A stretch of 64,000 nucleotides of DNA from Rhodobacteraceae bacterium F11138 (GCA_016521575.1 JAEKDP010000001.1:289844-353843); one strand, 5' to 3'. Positions 45,379-56,055 are shown, counted from the stretch's first letter. Notes: generated by a model from the letters alone, not told the origin. Program-made: numbers and translations.

Positions 45379-46284
45379 TCAGAGGTTGAAAACCCGGCTG
45401 GGATGCAATTCGCCTGCTTTGTACACGCCCACCGCCACCGCGCGCCCATCATGCGACGCCCAGCATTCATCGCCATACTCCGCATCCGCCGCCAGCACCA
45501 TGCCCGGGTTGCCATTGCGCAGACGCGCCGCCCCTTCGGCTGTGCAGCGCAGTTCGGGCAGATCGCTCAGCCCCTGTTCCAGAGGGCGCAGAAACCGGTC
45601 CAGCTCTTCGGAACGGGCCATCTCTTCGATCTGCTCAAGCGTCAGGCCATCGGCGGCATCAAATGGCCCCGACCAGATCCGGCGCAGGGACAGAACATGC
45701 CCGTAACAGCCCAGCGCCTGCCCCAGATCCCGGGCGATACTGCGCACATACCCACCTTTTCCGCAGGTCATTTCCAGCGTCACATGGTCCGCATCGGGGC
45801 GATCCACCAGAACCAGTTCCTCGACCCACAGAGGGCGCGCCGCCAGTTCCATTTCCTCGCCGCTGCGGGCGCGTTTATATGCACGCTGACCGTCGATCTT
45901 GACCGCTGAAAACTGCGGGGGCACCTGTTGGATTTCGCCGATGAACTGGTTCAGAGCCTCCTTGATCGTGTCCTCATCCGGGCGCAGGTCGCTTTGTGCC
46001 AGGATTTCACCTTCGGCATCGTCGGTGTTGGTCGCCTGCCCCAGCCGGATCGTGAACCGATATGCCTTGAGCGCGTCGGTGATATAGGGAACCGTCTTGG
46101 TCGCTTCGCCCAGCGCAATGGCCAGTACGCCGGTTGCGTCAGGATCCAGCGTCCCCGCGTGGCCCGCCTTTTGCGCGTTCATCGCCCAGCGGACCTTGTT
46201 GACCACGGCGGTGGACGTCGGCCCGGCGGGCTTGTCGATCACCAGCCAGCCAGAGATGTCGCGGCCTTTGCGTTTGCGTCCCAT
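45379..46284 (-). CDS. truB: tRNA pseudouridine(55) synthase
   Basis: The 301-aa enzyme makes pseudouridine 55 in the T loop of tRNAs. The N-terminal [20 protein letters not shown] and [20 protein letters not shown], with the catalytic Asp47, are clear. A TruB C-terminal domain is present. In many proteobacteria truB directly follows rbfA; here a DUF2233 gene lies between them. Confidence 0.95.
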   Translation of the reverse strand: MGRKRKGRDISGWLVIDKPAGPTSTAVVNKVRWAMNAQKAGHAGTLDPDATGVLAIALGEATKTVPYITDALKAYRFTIRLGQATNTDDAEGEILAQSDLRPDEDTIKEALNQFIGEIQQVPPQFSAVKIDGQRAYKRARSGEEMELAARPLWVEELVLVDRPDADHVTLEMTCGKGGYVRSIARDLGQALGCYGHVLSLRRIWSGPFDAADGLTLEQIEEMARSEELDRFLRPLEQGLSDLPELRCTAEGAARLRNGNPGMVLAADAEYGDECWASHDGRAVAVGVYKAGELHPSRVFNL

Positions 46285-46363
46285 GATGCCTCGCGCCTGT
46301 TCGTGAAGGCGGCGGGTTAGCCCAAGCCACTCAGTCTGTCAAACGTCTGTTGCCCGTGCCGCG

Positions 46364-47101
46364 CTATTGCGCGTCCACCACCACACCAACCACCGGCCCC
46401 ATCCGGAACCCGGCATCGTTGCGGCCCAGATCCGGCGCATACAACCGCGAGATATTCCCATCGAAATAGAGCGCATTCGGCAGGCCGAGACCATCCTTGA
46501 ACAAACTGCCGAATTCGTGAAACGTGACCCGGTTGCGCGATATGACGAACACCGCCCTTGTGCCATCCGCGCTGGTCCCGACACCGTTGCGCACATAGCG
46601 CGACGTACTGTCCGGCAGGAACCGGGGATGCAGCGCGCCATCTATCACCAGCATCGGACCCGACTGGCTGGCATAGTCGCACCTTTTGTTCGCCGCGACA
46701 AAGGCCAGGGTCTCGACAACTTCGGCCCGCCCGGCGCGCAGGCATATCACCCCGTTGGGCAACAGGCCAAAATTACCCGGCCCCGGGTTGGACACCACAT
46801 GCATGACTTCGGTGCCGTTCTCCAGGTAATATCCCACCGGTGAACGGTCGTCGTGGTACATGCCCGCATTCATCGCAAAGCTCAGCCGCTTGCCTTGTTC
46901 GGCCAGCATGGCGTCGATCGCGCCGAACTGCCCCAGCAGTTCGCCATCGGCGTCGTTCAGGAATAGCCGCAGGTCGGCAGTAGCAGCGTCGACCTCACAC
47001 AGCGTATAGCCGTTGCCCATGTACTCCAGGTCGCGGCAATCCTGTGCGGCCAGGGGCGCGGCGCTGAGCGCAATCCACAAGCCGAGCACCCAGCGGATCA
47101 A
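46364..47101 (-). CDS. Phosphodiester glycosidase-like exported protein (DUF2233/NAGPA family)
   Basis: The 245-aa protein has a signal peptide ([19 protein letters not shown]). The NAGPA-type core is [20 protein letters not shown], then [27 protein letters not shown] and [15 protein letters not shown]. The family hydrolyses phosphodiester-linked sugars or teichoic-acid-type polymers in known cases; the substrate here is unknown. It overlaps rbfA by 4 bp and precedes truB. Confidence 0.85.
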   Translation of the reverse strand: MIRWVLGLWIALSAAPLAAQDCRDLEYMGNGYTLCEVDAATADLRLFLNDADGELLGQFGAIDAMLAEQGKRLSFAMNAGMYHDDRSPVGYYLENGTEVMHVVSNPGPGNFGLLPNGVICLRAGRAEVVETLAFVAANKRCDYASQSGPMLVIDGALHPRFLPDSTSRYVRNGVGTSADGTRAVFVISRNRVTFHEFGSLFKDGLGLPNALYFDGNISRLYAPDLGRNDAGFRMGPVVGVVVDAQ

Positions 47102-47493
47102 TCGTCCAGATCCCGCCGCACCGCGTCCTGATTCAGCATCCGGCGCGTATCGTCCATCCGATCGAAGGTTTCGTCGAGCTGAAACCGCAGATCGGGGGCG
47201 AATTTGAGGGCCAGTTTCTTGGCCACCACACGGCGCAACTCGCCCTTGTTGCGGGCCAGCAGCTTCAACACTTCGTCCTGACCCTGACCGCCAAGCGGCA
47301 GCACATAGGCCGTCGCAACCCGCAAATCGGGAGAAGTGCGCACTTCTCCCACGGTGATGGACAGGCGGTTCAGATCGGGATCATGCACATCGCCGCGCAT
47401 CAACACGTCCGACAGGGATCGGCGAATCAATTCACCAACGCGCAGCTGGCGTTGAGAAGGACCCGGACCGTCGTGAAATTTGTTCTTTGCCAT
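47098..47493 (-). CDS. rbfA: Ribosome-binding factor A
   Basis: The 131-aa KH-like protein assists maturation of the 30S subunit. It shows [20 protein letters not shown], then [20 protein letters not shown] and [20 protein letters not shown]. It is the first gene of a minus-strand group rbfA - DUF2233 - truB and reads divergently from dapB. Confidence 0.95.
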   Translation of the reverse strand: MAKNKFHDGPGPSQRQLRVGELIRRSLSDVLMRGDVHDPDLNRLSITVGEVRTSPDLRVATAYVLPLGGQGQDEVLKLLARNKGELRRVVAKKLALKFAPDLRFQLDETFDRMDDTRRMLNQDAVRRDLDD

Positions 47494-47576
47494 GTTCCTG
47501 ATCTAGGACGAATGACGGGCTTTGCCAAGCGCGACACGAACAGGTAACCAACACGGGAACACAGGAGAGACCGCCA

Positions 47577-48386
47577 ATGACACCAAAACCGGGAATCGTC
47601 GTGACCGGGGCTTCGGGCCGCATGGGCCAGATGCTGATCCGTACCGTCTCTGAAAGTGACCGCGCGCTGCTGGTCGGCGTGGTCGAACGCAGCGGCCACG
47701 ACTGGATCGGTCGCGATGTGGGGCAGGCCATGGGCGGTGCCGATCTGGGTGTGACCGTGACCGACGATCCGCTCGAAGCATTTGCCCGCGCGCAGGCGGT
47801 GATCGATTTCACCGCACCTGCGGCCACAGTCGAATTTGCCAACCTGGCGGCACAGGCGCGGCTGGTGCATGTGATCGGCACCACCGGTTTCACCGAGGAT
47901 CAGATTGCCAGCCTGGAACCGGCGGCACGGCACGCCGTCATCGTGCGCGCCGGCAACATGAGCCTGGGCGTCAACCTGTTGACCCGGCTGACCGAAAAGG
48001 TTGCCGCGGCGCTGGATACCGATTTCGACATAGAAATCATCGAATCCCACCACCGCCACAAGGTCGACGCCCCATCGGGAACGGCCCTGATGCTGGGCGA
48101 AGCGGCCGCACGGGGGCGCGGCGTGGCCTTGTCAGAGGTCGCGGATCGTGGCCGCGATGGCATCACCGGGCCGCGGCAAGAGGGCCATATCGGCTTTGCC
48201 GCAATCCGGGGTGGTGACATCGTCGGTGAACATGACGTGCTTTTTGCGGCTCCGGGTGAACGCATCGTCCTGCGCCATCAGGCAACCGACCGCGCCGTCT
48301 TTGCCCGCGGAGCCCTGACCGCCGCGCTGTGGGGGCAGGGTCAGGCTCCGGGCGCGTATGACATGATGGACGTTCTGGGCCTGTAA
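47577..48386 (+). CDS. dapB: 4-hydroxy-tetrahydrodipicolinate reductase
   Basis: The 269-aa NAD(P)H-dependent reductase works in the diaminopimelate/lysine pathway. The dinucleotide loop is [16 protein letters not shown] and the catalytic segment is [20 protein letters not shown]. It stands alone between divergent rbfA and the next minus-strand gene. dapF of the same pathway is also in this window. Confidence 0.96.
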   Translation: MTPKPGIVVTGASGRMGQMLIRTVSESDRALLVGVVERSGHDWIGRDVGQAMGGADLGVTVTDDPLEAFARAQAVIDFTAPAATVEFANLAAQARLVHVIGTTGFTEDQIASLEPAARHAVIVRAGNMSLGVNLLTRLTEKVAAALDTDFDIEIIESHHRHKVDAPSGTALMLGEAAARGRGVALSEVADRGRDGITGPRQEGHIGFAAIRGGDIVGEHDVLFAAPGERIVLRHQATDRAVFARGALTAALWGQGQAPGAYDMMDVLGL

Positions 48387-48426
48387 TCCGCCAGACGCCC
48401 ACCGGCGGCAGCGATGCAATCCGCAT

Positions 48427-49002
48427 TCAGGCCGAGCGCAACAGAACCTTGCTGGACCCCAACGCATCAGCGATGCGGCTGTACTGCAACGCCTTGCTTT
48501 CCGATCCTTCGGCGCTGCGCAGCAACAGCGTCTGCGTATTGTCCAGAATCGCGCTGGCCTGCTGGTTGACGCTGGGCAGCGCCTCGGGGGCCACCGGGTT
48601 CAGCGGGCGGGACGTCGTCACGGGGGTTTCGCCTTTGCTGACGGCGCGGCCGCGCACCCCATTGGGATCGCGGTTGGCGCGCGCAAGATCCGCCAGTTGA
48701 TCCGCAGTGTCTTTCAGGATCTGCTGGACCTCGGCATAGTCGCTGTCACGGGGGATATCCTTGGCGACCTGACCCAACCGTTCCGCCAGGCAGTCCACCT
48801 TGTAGGAATCGTCGTCCAACTCGCCACAAAATGCCTGTGCCGCCGCTATGCCGCCTGCGACCACATCGGTGAAAGCCTGCGAACCGAAACCGCCCCCTGG
48901 AATGATCACGGTATACACCGCCTGGGCCGACGCCGGAACACCCGAGAACGCGACCGACCCGGCAGCGACGGCAACACATAGACCCTGCAATGCGATTTTC
49001 AT
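48427..49002 (-). CDS. Exported protein of unknown function
   Basis: I do not recognise this 191-aa protein. The start at 49002 follows AGGAG and gives a Sec signal peptide (IALQGLCVAVAAGSVAFSGV, cleavage after PASAQA). The mature part has two cysteines (FCGELDDDSYKVDCLAERL) likely to form a disulfide. A helical, Asp- and Ala-rich middle (QQILKDTADQLADLARANRD) and a C-terminal region of Leu/Ser-rich repeats follow. It is probably periplasmic. It reads divergently from another small exported protein. Confidence 0.65.
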   Translation of the reverse strand: MKIALQGLCVAVAAGSVAFSGVPASAQAVYTVIIPGGGFGSQAFTDVVAGGIAAAQAFCGELDDDSYKVDCLAERLGQVAKDIPRDSDYAEVQQILKDTADQLADLARANRDPNGVRGRAVSKGETPVTTSRPLNPVAPEALPSVNQQASAILDNTQTLLLRSAEGSESKALQYSRIADALGSSKVLLRSA

Positions 49003-49107
49003 GAAATGAACTCCTGCTGTCAAAAATTTCGGGCGCGCGTCACGTTGCCCAAGCCGACATTCCGCGCTATTGTTAACCTTATTGTAACAGGATTCGATTG
49101 TGGGGCC

Positions 49108-49452
49108 ATGGGCAAATTTCTGAGATTGATCGCAGCGGGCGTGCTGGCCACCGGGTTCACCGCCGAAGTAAGCGCCCAGGGTATTGGCACCGCGGCATCC
49201 CAGGCGCGTGTAAGACTGGCATGCGGCACAGGGCGCGTCGTCGGCGCAGAAACCTTGCCAAACGGATCGATCAGGGTGACATGCGAACAGCAGACCCGGG
49301 TTCCAAATCAGTTGGGGGTTACCGGACTGACACCGCAAGCGACAGCCGCAATCGTGGCGACGGTGGTGTTGCTGCCGGTCATTCTGGATGATGACAGCGA
49401 CGGCATCAACGTGACAACGACCTCGACAGGCTCTGCCGGCGAACGCCCCTGA
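49108..49452 (+). CDS. Small exported or membrane protein of unknown function
   Basis: The 114-aa protein has a signal-like start (LRLIAAGVLATGFTAEVSAQ), a short domain with two cysteines, and a hydrophobic segment AAIVATVVLLPVIL followed by an acidic DDDSDG turn and a Thr/Ser-rich tail. The hydrophobic-then-acidic ending suggests a membrane anchor with an exposed tail. No family is recognised. The start lies 105 bp from that of the divergent exported protein, so they may share control. Confidence 0.55.
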   Translation: MGKFLRLIAAGVLATGFTAEVSAQGIGTAASQARVRLACGTGRVVGAETLPNGSIRVTCEQQTRVPNQLGVTGLTPQATAAIVATVVLLPVILDDDSDGINVTTTSTGSAGERP

Positions 49453-49554
49453 ACAGGTCCCGCAGAACGGCAAGTTCCCGTCGCCGGGGGAACACTGGCT
49501 TCGCGCTGCCGCGATCCGGTCGACCCCGCGACCGCAGAGCAAACGGCCTTTGGC

Positions 49555-49737
49555 TCAGAAATCGACCGCCAGGCCTTTCTTTTCCCAATCGCCATATCTG
49601 ACCGGTTCCGGACCGTCGCGCCCGCCCAGTTCCTTTGGCAGGGGCTGGGAGTTTTCGGCTGCCTTGCGCCGCTCCTCGGCTTCTGCCAGCGCCCTTTGGG
49701 CTGCGGCGGGCAGATCGCGGCGATCGTTCTTGGTCAT
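49555..49737 (-). CDS. Succinate dehydrogenase assembly factor 4 family protein (DUF1674)
   Basis: The ATG at 49737 gives 60 aa; the longer frame upstream adds unrelated sequence. The family's invariant C-terminus GPEPVRYGDWEKKGLAVDF is present. SDHAF4 proteins bind flavinated SdhA and protect it before assembly of complex II. It reads divergently from rsmB. Confidence 0.88.
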   Translation of the reverse strand: MTKNDRRDLPAAAQRALAEAEERRKAAENSQPLPKELGGRDGPEPVRYGDWEKKGLAVDF

Positions 49738-49825
49738 GGCGGGTTCCTTTGTGTCACAAGCGTGATATACGCCGACGGTCGCATCATGCAAGAACCGCGA
49801 CCCGGGACAACAAGGACGACCGAAC

Positions 49826-51091
49826 ATGGCGCAAACAGGTCTTGGCGCGCGGCGCAGCGCCGTTCACCTGCTGGATCAGGTTCTCGGAGAGAACCGTCTG
49901 ATGGCCGAATGCCTGTCCGCAGGGGCACTGGATCATCTTCCCGCAGAAGACCGGGCCAGGGCGCAGCGGCTGGCATCGCAAACGCTGCGCGGCATGGAAC
50001 GCGCCGATCGCCTGCTGCAGAAACATCTGCGTAAATCACCGCCCTTGTTCGTTCGCAACGCGCTGCGGCTGGGCACGACAGAGCTGTGCCAGGGCACAGC
50101 GGCACATGGCGTGGTCAATGCCATGGTGCAGATCGTGGGCGCGGACAAACGACACGGCGCGCTCAAGGGTCTGGTCAACGCGGTTCTGCGCAAGATCGCG
50201 GCGGACGGCCCTCAGGCCTGGAACCTGTTGCGTGCTCCGCGTCTGCCGAAATGGCTGCGCGCTCCGCTTGCACAAGCCTGGGGCAGCCAGACGGTCGGCG
50301 CGATGGAATTTGCGCATTTTGCCGGCGCGCCGCTGGATATCACCGGCAAACCCGGTGCCGACCTGACGGCTCTTGGGGGTGTCGCGCTGCCGACGGGATC
50401 GCTGCGGTTGACCAATCCGGGTCAGGTGTCCGCATTGCCCGGGTATGAAGACGGAGCATGGTGGGTGCAGGACGCCGCCGCCGCCCTGCCCGCCCGCATC
50501 CTTGATCCGCGTCCCGACATATCGGTGCTGGATCTGTGCGCCGCACCGGGCGGCAAGACCCTGCAACTGGCGGCGGCGGGGGCCAGGGTCACGGCGGTGG
50601 ACAATTCCGCGCACCGGATGAAACGCCTGCACGAAAACCTGTCGCGCACAGGGCTGCGGGCCGAGGTACACATTCAGGACGCACTGCAGACCCGGGGCAT
50701 GTTTGACGCCATCCTGTTGGATGCCCCCTGTTCGGCCACCGGCACAATACGGCGTCATCCGGATCTGCCACATGCCAAGGACGGTTCGGATTTCGGCGAT
50801 CTGATCGATCTGCAGGCACGGATGCTGGCCCATGCCTGGACCCTGCTGCGCCCCGGCGGGCGGATGGTGTTCTGCACCTGTTCGCTGTTGCCGGACGAAG
50901 GCGAGGTCCAGATCGACGAGGCACTGGCCGCGCATCCCGACATGACGGTGGATCGTGCGGCGCTGGACCGGCCCGGGATCGATCCGGCGTGGATCACCGA
51001 CGAAGGCGGGTTGCGCCTGCGCCCGGACTATTGGCCGGATCTGGGCGGAATGGATGGTTTTTATATCGCATCTTTGCGCAAAGCGGCCTGA
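49826..51091 (+). CDS. rsmB: 16S rRNA (cytosine-C5)-methyltransferase, RsmB/NOP family
   Basis: The 421-aa protein has an N-terminal NusB-like domain (residues 1-140) and a SAM-dependent methyltransferase domain with LDLCAAPGGKTLQLAAAGAR, LLDAPCSATGTIRRHPDLPH and the catalytic-type FCTCSLLPDEGE. The PCSATG and TCS cysteines are the release and nucleophile residues of the m5C family. Position 967 of 16S rRNA is the expected target, by family. Confidence 0.92.
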   Translation: MAQTGLGARRSAVHLLDQVLGENRLMAECLSAGALDHLPAEDRARAQRLASQTLRGMERADRLLQKHLRKSPPLFVRNALRLGTTELCQGTAAHGVVNAMVQIVGADKRHGALKGLVNAVLRKIAADGPQAWNLLRAPRLPKWLRAPLAQAWGSQTVGAMEFAHFAGAPLDITGKPGADLTALGGVALPTGSLRLTNPGQVSALPGYEDGAWWVQDAAAALPARILDPRPDISVLDLCAAPGGKTLQLAAAGARVTAVDNSAHRMKRLHENLSRTGLRAEVHIQDALQTRGMFDAILLDAPCSATGTIRRHPDLPHAKDGSDFGDLIDLQARMLAHAWTLLRPGGRMVFCTCSLLPDEGEVQIDEALAAHPDMTVDRAALDRPGIDPAWITDEGGLRLRPDYWPDLGGMDGFYIASLRKAA

Positions 51092-51171
51092 CATCGGCAT
51101 TTCTGCGGTGACTTGCGGCGATGCGCGCCCTACGCTCGGGGCAAACGCCACAGAGCGTAGAGGCGACGCGC

Positions 51172-52914
51172 ATGTCCACCCCGGATACATTCGCAAACCG
51201 GCGCGACCGGGTCCTGAACCGCATATTTGCCCGCCTGTCGACCCGGCAGAAAGCGGCCGTCGGGTTTGTGTCGCAACCCGAGCCCCGCACCATCGGCACA
51301 CTGGCGCGCGGCCGCCAGCTGATGGCCGGAAACCTGATGTTCGCGGGCTATCTGATCCAGTCCCCGCAATCCAGCCTGTGGGACGAACCCGCCCCCAACC
51401 CGGCCTTTGATGCCGAACGCCACGGATTTGCGTGGCTGGACGATCTGGCCGCCGTGGGCGGGCCGCAAGCGCGGGATCTGGCGCAAGAATGGCTGTGGGG
51501 CTGGATTGACACCTTTGGCCGCGGTCACGGGCCGAGCTGGGTGCCCGAACTGACCGGGCGGCGCATGATCCGCTGGATCAACCATGCGATTTTTCTGCTG
51601 CGCGGCAAGGACAAGGCGGCCAGCGACGCCTTTTACCGGTCGCTGGCCAGACAAAGCTGGTTTCTTGCCCGGCGCTGGCGCGGCGCGGCGCCGGGGCTGC
51701 CCCGGTTCGAAGCGCTTGCCGGGTTGATCTATGCCGGCCTTTCACTTGAAGGCAAAGAAGCGCTGGCCGATCCGGCCGTGCGCGCATTGGCCCATGAATG
51801 CGAAACGCAGATCGATGCCCAGGGGGGGCTGCCGACGCGCAATCCCGAAGAACTGCTTGAGGTGTTCACCCTGCTGACCTGGACCGCACATGCCTTGCAC
51901 GAAGCCGGGCGCGGCACGACCCAGGCCCATGCCGCCGCCATCGAACGCATCGCCCCCACGCTGCGGACCCTGCGCCATGCGGATGGCGGGCTGGCACGCT
52001 TTCACGGGGGCGGGCGCGGGTTGGAGGGGCGTCTGGAACAGGCGCTGGCCGCCAGCCACGTCAAGCCGCAGCACGCCCACGCGCCGGCCATGGGTTATGC
52101 ACGGCTGTCCGCGCGCCGCACCAGCGTCATCATCGACGCAGCGCGCCCCCCGACCGGTGCCGCGTCGTTCAACGCGCATGCCTCGACGCTGGCTTTTGAG
52201 CTGACCTCGGGCCGCCGTCCGCTGATCGTCAATTGCGGATCGGGCGCGTCATTCGGCAGCGAATGGCGGCGGGCAGGCCGCGCCACCCCGTCCCATTCCA
52301 CCCTTTGCCTGAGCGGGTATTCCTGCGCGCGGCTGACCGAACCCACAGCTGGCACCGGGCGCGAGGCTTTGGTGGATGGTGCCAGCCATGTGCCCATCGA
52401 GATCACCGAACAGCCCGACGGCGTCAGTTTTCAGGGCGGGCATGACGGGTATGCCCAGCATTTCGGCCTGACCCATGCACGGACCCTGGATCTGACGTTT
52501 GACGGACGCGGCTTGGCAGGCGAGGAATTGTTGCTGGCGATTGACGATGACGCCAGGCGACGCTTTGACGGGGCGATGGACCGCGCCAAACTGGCCGGAC
52601 TTGCCTTTGATGTCCGGTTCCACCTGCATCCCGACGTCGATGCCACGTTGGATCTGGGCGGCGCTGCGGTGTCCATGTCGCTGAGAAGCGGCGAAGTCTG
52701 GGTGTTTCGCCACGACGCCCGGTTCCAGCTGAGCCTTAGCCCCAGCGTCTATCTGGAAAACGGACGTCTGAAACCGCGCACATCCAGGCAGATCGTGCTG
52801 TCGGGGCGGGCGCTGGATTATTCCACCCGTATCCGGTGGTCGCTGTCAAAAGCCCAGGAAACCGGTGTTGCCGTGCGCGATCTGGTCCGGGACGAGATGG
52901 AATTCGAGGCCTGA
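51172..52914 (+). CDS. Heparinase II/III-like family protein
   Basis: From the ATG at 51172 the protein is 580 aa. An N-terminal alpha/alpha toroid-like region is followed by a heparinase II/III C-terminal beta domain (FELTSGRRPLIVNCGSGASF, TPSHSTLCLSGYSCARL, GGHDGYAQHFGLTHARTLDL). It is the kind of protein that sits between rsmB and purH in many Rhodobacterales. Activity on a polysaccharide is likely but no substrate can be named, and no signal peptide is visible. Confidence 0.88.
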   Translation: MSTPDTFANRRDRVLNRIFARLSTRQKAAVGFVSQPEPRTIGTLARGRQLMAGNLMFAGYLIQSPQSSLWDEPAPNPAFDAERHGFAWLDDLAAVGGPQARDLAQEWLWGWIDTFGRGHGPSWVPELTGRRMIRWINHAIFLLRGKDKAASDAFYRSLARQSWFLARRWRGAAPGLPRFEALAGLIYAGLSLEGKEALADPAVRALAHECETQIDAQGGLPTRNPEELLEVFTLLTWTAHALHEAGRGTTQAHAAAIERIAPTLRTLRHADGGLARFHGGGRGLEGRLEQALAASHVKPQHAHAPAMGYARLSARRTSVIIDAARPPTGAASFNAHASTLAFELTSGRRPLIVNCGSGASFGSEWRRAGRATPSHSTLCLSGYSCARLTEPTAGTGREALVDGASHVPIEITEQPDGVSFQGGHDGYAQHFGLTHARTLDLTFDGRGLAGEELLLAIDDDARRRFDGAMDRAKLAGLAFDVRFHLHPDVDATLDLGGAAVSMSLRSGEVWVFRHDARFQLSLSPSVYLENGRLKPRTSRQIVLSGRALDYSTRIRWSLSKAQETGVAVRDLVRDEMEFEA

Positions 52915-53022
52915 ACCGGATCAACCGTCACATTTTACCGTGATCGCGACAAAACAGGCGGTTCTATCCCGTCGGGTTTTGGACTATGCCGCGCGCATCT
53001 GCTGTATCATCAAGGATCCATC

Positions 53023-54612
53023 ATGACCGACACCCGCCCCATCCGCCGCGCTCTGCTTTCTGTTTCAGACAAGACAGGGTTGGTCGAACTGGGCCAGGCC
53101 CTGACCGCGCGCGGTATCGAACTGCTCAGCACCGGCGGCACCGCAACGGCCCTGCGCGACGCCGGTCTCGAGGTCGTGGACGTGGCCGAAGTCACGGGCT
53201 TTCCGGAAATGATGGACGGCCGCGTCAAGACGCTGCATCCCATGGTGCACGGCGGTCTTCTGGCGCTGCGCGACAACCCGGCGCATGTCGCGGCGCTGGA
53301 ACAGCACCGGATCAGCGAAATCGACCTTCTGGTGGTCAACCTCTATCCTTTCGAGGCGACGGTGGCCGCGGGCGCGGATTACGACACCTGCATCGAGAAC
53401 ATCGACATCGGCGGCCCTGCGATGATCCGCGCCGCCGCCAAGAACCATGCGTTTGTCAGCGTGGTCGTGGATACCCAGGACTATGATGCCCTGCTGGCGG
53501 ACATGGATGCAAACGGGGGCGGCACCAGCATCGGTTTCCGCCGCGCCCTGGCACAGACCGCCTATGCCCGTACAGCGGCCTATGACGCCGCGGTTTCGAC
53601 CTGGATGGCGGGTGCAATCGGGGTGGACGCCCCGCGCCGCCGGGCCGTGGCCGGCACCCTGGCCCAGACCCTGCGGTATGGCGAGAACCCGCACCAGCAG
53701 GCGGCGTTCTACACCGACGGAAGCGACCGCCCCGGTGTCGCCACAGCGGCCCAGCATCAGGGCAAGGAGTTGAGCTATAACAACATCAACGACACCGATG
53801 CGGCCTTTGAACTGGTCAGCGAATTTGCCCCCGAAACCGGCCCCGCCTGCGCGATCATCAAACATGCCAACCCTTGCGGTGTGGCGCGTGGCGAGACCCT
53901 GAAACAGGCCTATCAGCGTGCGTTCGATTGCGACCGCACCAGCGCCTTTGGTGGCATCATCGCCCTGAATCAGCCGCTGGACCGGGAAACCGCCGAAGAG
54001 ATAACCGGGATTTTCACCGAAGTCGTGATCGCGCCCGACGCCGACAGCGAGGCCCGTGCGGTGTTTGCCGCCAAGAAAAACCTGCGCCTGTTGACCACCG
54101 GCGGGCTGGCCGATCCGCGTGCCGCCGCCCTGACCGTGCGCCAGGTGTCGGGCGGGTTGCTGGTTCAGGACAAGGACACCGGGTTCATCACCGCCGATGA
54201 TCTGAAGGTCGTCACCGAACGCGCCCCCAGCGAACAGGAACTGGCCGATCTTCTGTTTGCCTGGACCGTGGCCAAGCATGTGAAATCCAATGCTATAATC
54301 TATGTCAAGGACGGCGCGACGGTCGGTGTCGGCGCCGGTCAGATGAGCCGCGTCGACAGCACCCGCATCGCCGCGCGCAAAGCACAGGACATGGCCGGGA
54401 CATTGGGCTTGCCCGCTGCGTTGACACAAGGGTCCGTGGTGGCGTCCGATGCGTTCTTTCCCTTTGCCGACGGGCTGGTGACAGCCGCCGAAGCCGGCGC
54501 CACCGCATTGATCCAGCCGGGCGGCTCGATGCGCGACGACGAGGTGATCGCCGCCGCGAACGAGGCCGGGCTGGCGATGGTCTTTACCGGCATGCGCCAT
54601 TTCCGGCACTAG
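53023..54612 (+). CDS. purH: Bifunctional AICAR formyltransferase / IMP cyclohydrolase
   Basis: The 529-aa protein catalyses the last two steps of IMP synthesis. The N-terminal cyclohydrolase (MGS-like) domain has [17 protein letters not shown] and [19 protein letters not shown]. The transformylase domain has [36 protein letters not shown] with the catalytic Lys-His, and the end [15 protein letters not shown]. lspA follows 9 bp downstream. Confidence 0.97.
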   Translation: MTDTRPIRRALLSVSDKTGLVELGQALTARGIELLSTGGTATALRDAGLEVVDVAEVTGFPEMMDGRVKTLHPMVHGGLLALRDNPAHVAALEQHRISEIDLLVVNLYPFEATVAAGADYDTCIENIDIGGPAMIRAAAKNHAFVSVVVDTQDYDALLADMDANGGGTSIGFRRALAQTAYARTAAYDAAVSTWMAGAIGVDAPRRRAVAGTLAQTLRYGENPHQQAAFYTDGSDRPGVATAAQHQGKELSYNNINDTDAAFELVSEFAPETGPACAIIKHANPCGVARGETLKQAYQRAFDCDRTSAFGGIIALNQPLDRETAEEITGIFTEVVIAPDADSEARAVFAAKKNLRLLTTGGLADPRAAALTVRQVSGGLLVQDKDTGFITADDLKVVTERAPSEQELADLLFAWTVAKHVKSNAIIYVKDGATVGVGAGQMSRVDSTRIAARKAQDMAGTLGLPAALTQGSVVASDAFFPFADGLVTAAEAGATALIQPGGSMRDDEVIAAANEAGLAMVFTGMRHFRH

Positions 54613-54621
54613 GGGGCAAGA

Positions 54622-55104
54622 ATGCGTACAGCGCTGCTCTGGTCGGTTCTGGCGGCATTTCTGGCCGATCAGGCCAGCAAATATGTGGTAATCCACGCCA
54701 TGAGCCTGTGGCAGCGGCTGTCCATCGACGTCCTGCCTCCGTTCCTGACCTTTCGCTACGGGGAAAACCGGGGGATCAACTTTGGCCTGCTGGACGGGGA
54801 TTCGGATCTGACACGCTGGCTGTTGATCGGTTTCTCGCTGATCGTGGTGCTGGCGGTCTGGATCTGGGTGAACCGTCAGCACGGCAATTCGGTGTGGATG
54901 CAGATCTGCGGCGGGTTCCTGATCGGAGGGGCCCTGGGCAATGTGATCGATCGGCTGTTGTACGGCTATGTGCTGGATTTTCTGAATATGTCCTGCTGCA
55001 GTATCAACAATCCCTTCGTGTTCAACCTTGCGGATGTGTTCATTTTCATCGGCGCCATCGGTCTGGTGGTGTTCGAACCGGCCAGCCGGGCACGAAAGGC
55101 GTGA
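54622..55104 (+). CDS. lspA: Lipoprotein signal peptidase (signal peptidase II)
   Basis: The 160-aa protease has four membrane segments and the paired catalytic aspartates in GNVIDRLLYGYVLDFL and FNLADVFIFIGAIGL. The ENRGINFGLL motif replaces the usual ENxGAAFS with small changes. It removes signal peptides from diacylglyceryl-prolipoproteins in the inner membrane. Confidence 0.93.
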   Translation: MRTALLWSVLAAFLADQASKYVVIHAMSLWQRLSIDVLPPFLTFRYGENRGINFGLLDGDSDLTRWLLIGFSLIVVLAVWIWVNRQHGNSVWMQICGGFLIGGALGNVIDRLLYGYVLDFLNMSCCSINNPFVFNLADVFIFIGAIGLVVFEPASRARKA

Positions 55105-55122
55105 CAGGATCCGGCCCGGGCA

Positions 55123-56052
55123 TCAGGCTTGCGGCTGCGGACGGGTGGTGCCGCGGTTTGCCTGTGCGGAAAGCACTTTCGTGAATGCGCGCGCCGAAGC
55201 AGACGGAATATCCTCGGCCCGCATCATGATACCGACCGCCCCGATTGTCGCGCCGGTATCCATGTCCAGCGATACCAGCCGTCCGTCGGCAAGATCGGCT
55301 GCGACCACGCCACGGCTGATGAACCAGACGGTCTGCGGATCGGACAAGACCATCGCGTGCCCGAAGGACGACGAAGCGGATTCTATTCGGTTGCTGAATA
55401 GCGGAACCGATTGCGCAATCAGAAGACGCGCCACCATCGAGCGGATCGCCGAGTTCTTCGGCGGATAAAGCACGCGCATCGCTTCGAGATCCGCGAACCG
55501 GGTGATGCCCGCCGCCGGGCTGCCGGCCCGACACACGACGACCACGTCTTCGGAATACAGCTGTCGGAACGAAAGCCCGTCCATGGTTTCCGGCGCGCCC
55601 AGCCGACCGATCACCAGGTCGAGCGTGCCGCTTCTGAGCCTGCCGGTCAGATCCTTGTGCGGACCTTCGTGGATCTCCAGCAGGACATCGGGATTGGCAT
55701 CGGCAAAATGCCGGGCGGCGCGCGGCAGCAGGCCGGTCGCGACGCTGGGCAATACCCCCAGCCGCAGCAGGCCCGCAGCGCCAGCCCCGGCACGGACACT
55801 GCGCAGACCATTGCGCAGCGCGTCCATGCATTGTTCGGCGAATTGCAGGAAAACTTCACCCTCCGGGGTCAGACCGGCACCGGACCGGCTGCGCTCCATC
55901 AGGCGCGCCCCGGTGATGTCCTCCAGCTCTTTCAGGGTGCGTGAAATCGCCGGCTGGGTAAGATGCAACCGCTCGGCAGCGCGTTTCAGACTGCCCGCAC
56001 GGGCAATGGTGCTGAACGCTTCGAGATGGCGAAACTTGATACGACGGTCCAT
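55123..56052 (-). CDS. pcaQ: LysR-family regulator of protocatechuate catabolism, PcaQ-like
   Basis: The 309-aa regulator starts DRRIKFRHLEAFSTIARAGS and LKRAAERLHLTQPAISRTLK, a form typical of PcaQ. The C-terminal domain binds an aromatic or carboxymuconolactone ligand. It is divergent from pobA-pcaCHG, with a palindrome between them, which is the standard arrangement for an activator of this operon in alphaproteobacteria. Confidence 0.88.
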   Translation of the reverse strand: MDRRIKFRHLEAFSTIARAGSLKRAAERLHLTQPAISRTLKELEDITGARLMERSRSGAGLTPEGEVFLQFAEQCMDALRNGLRSVRAGAGAAGLLRLGVLPSVATGLLPRAARHFADANPDVLLEIHEGPHKDLTGRLRSGTLDLVIGRLGAPETMDGLSFRQLYSEDVVVVCRAGSPAAGITRFADLEAMRVLYPPKNSAIRSMVARLLIAQSVPLFSNRIESASSSFGHAMVLSDPQTVWFISRGVVAADLADGRLVSLDMDTGATIGAVGIMMRAEDIPSASARAFTKVLSAQANRGTTRPQPQA

Positions 56053-56055
56053 TCA

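Noticed and set aside
53065..54882. 605-codon open frame on the minus strand
   Set aside because: It is antisense to purH and lspA, both intact with catalytic motifs. The composition is that of a shadow frame.
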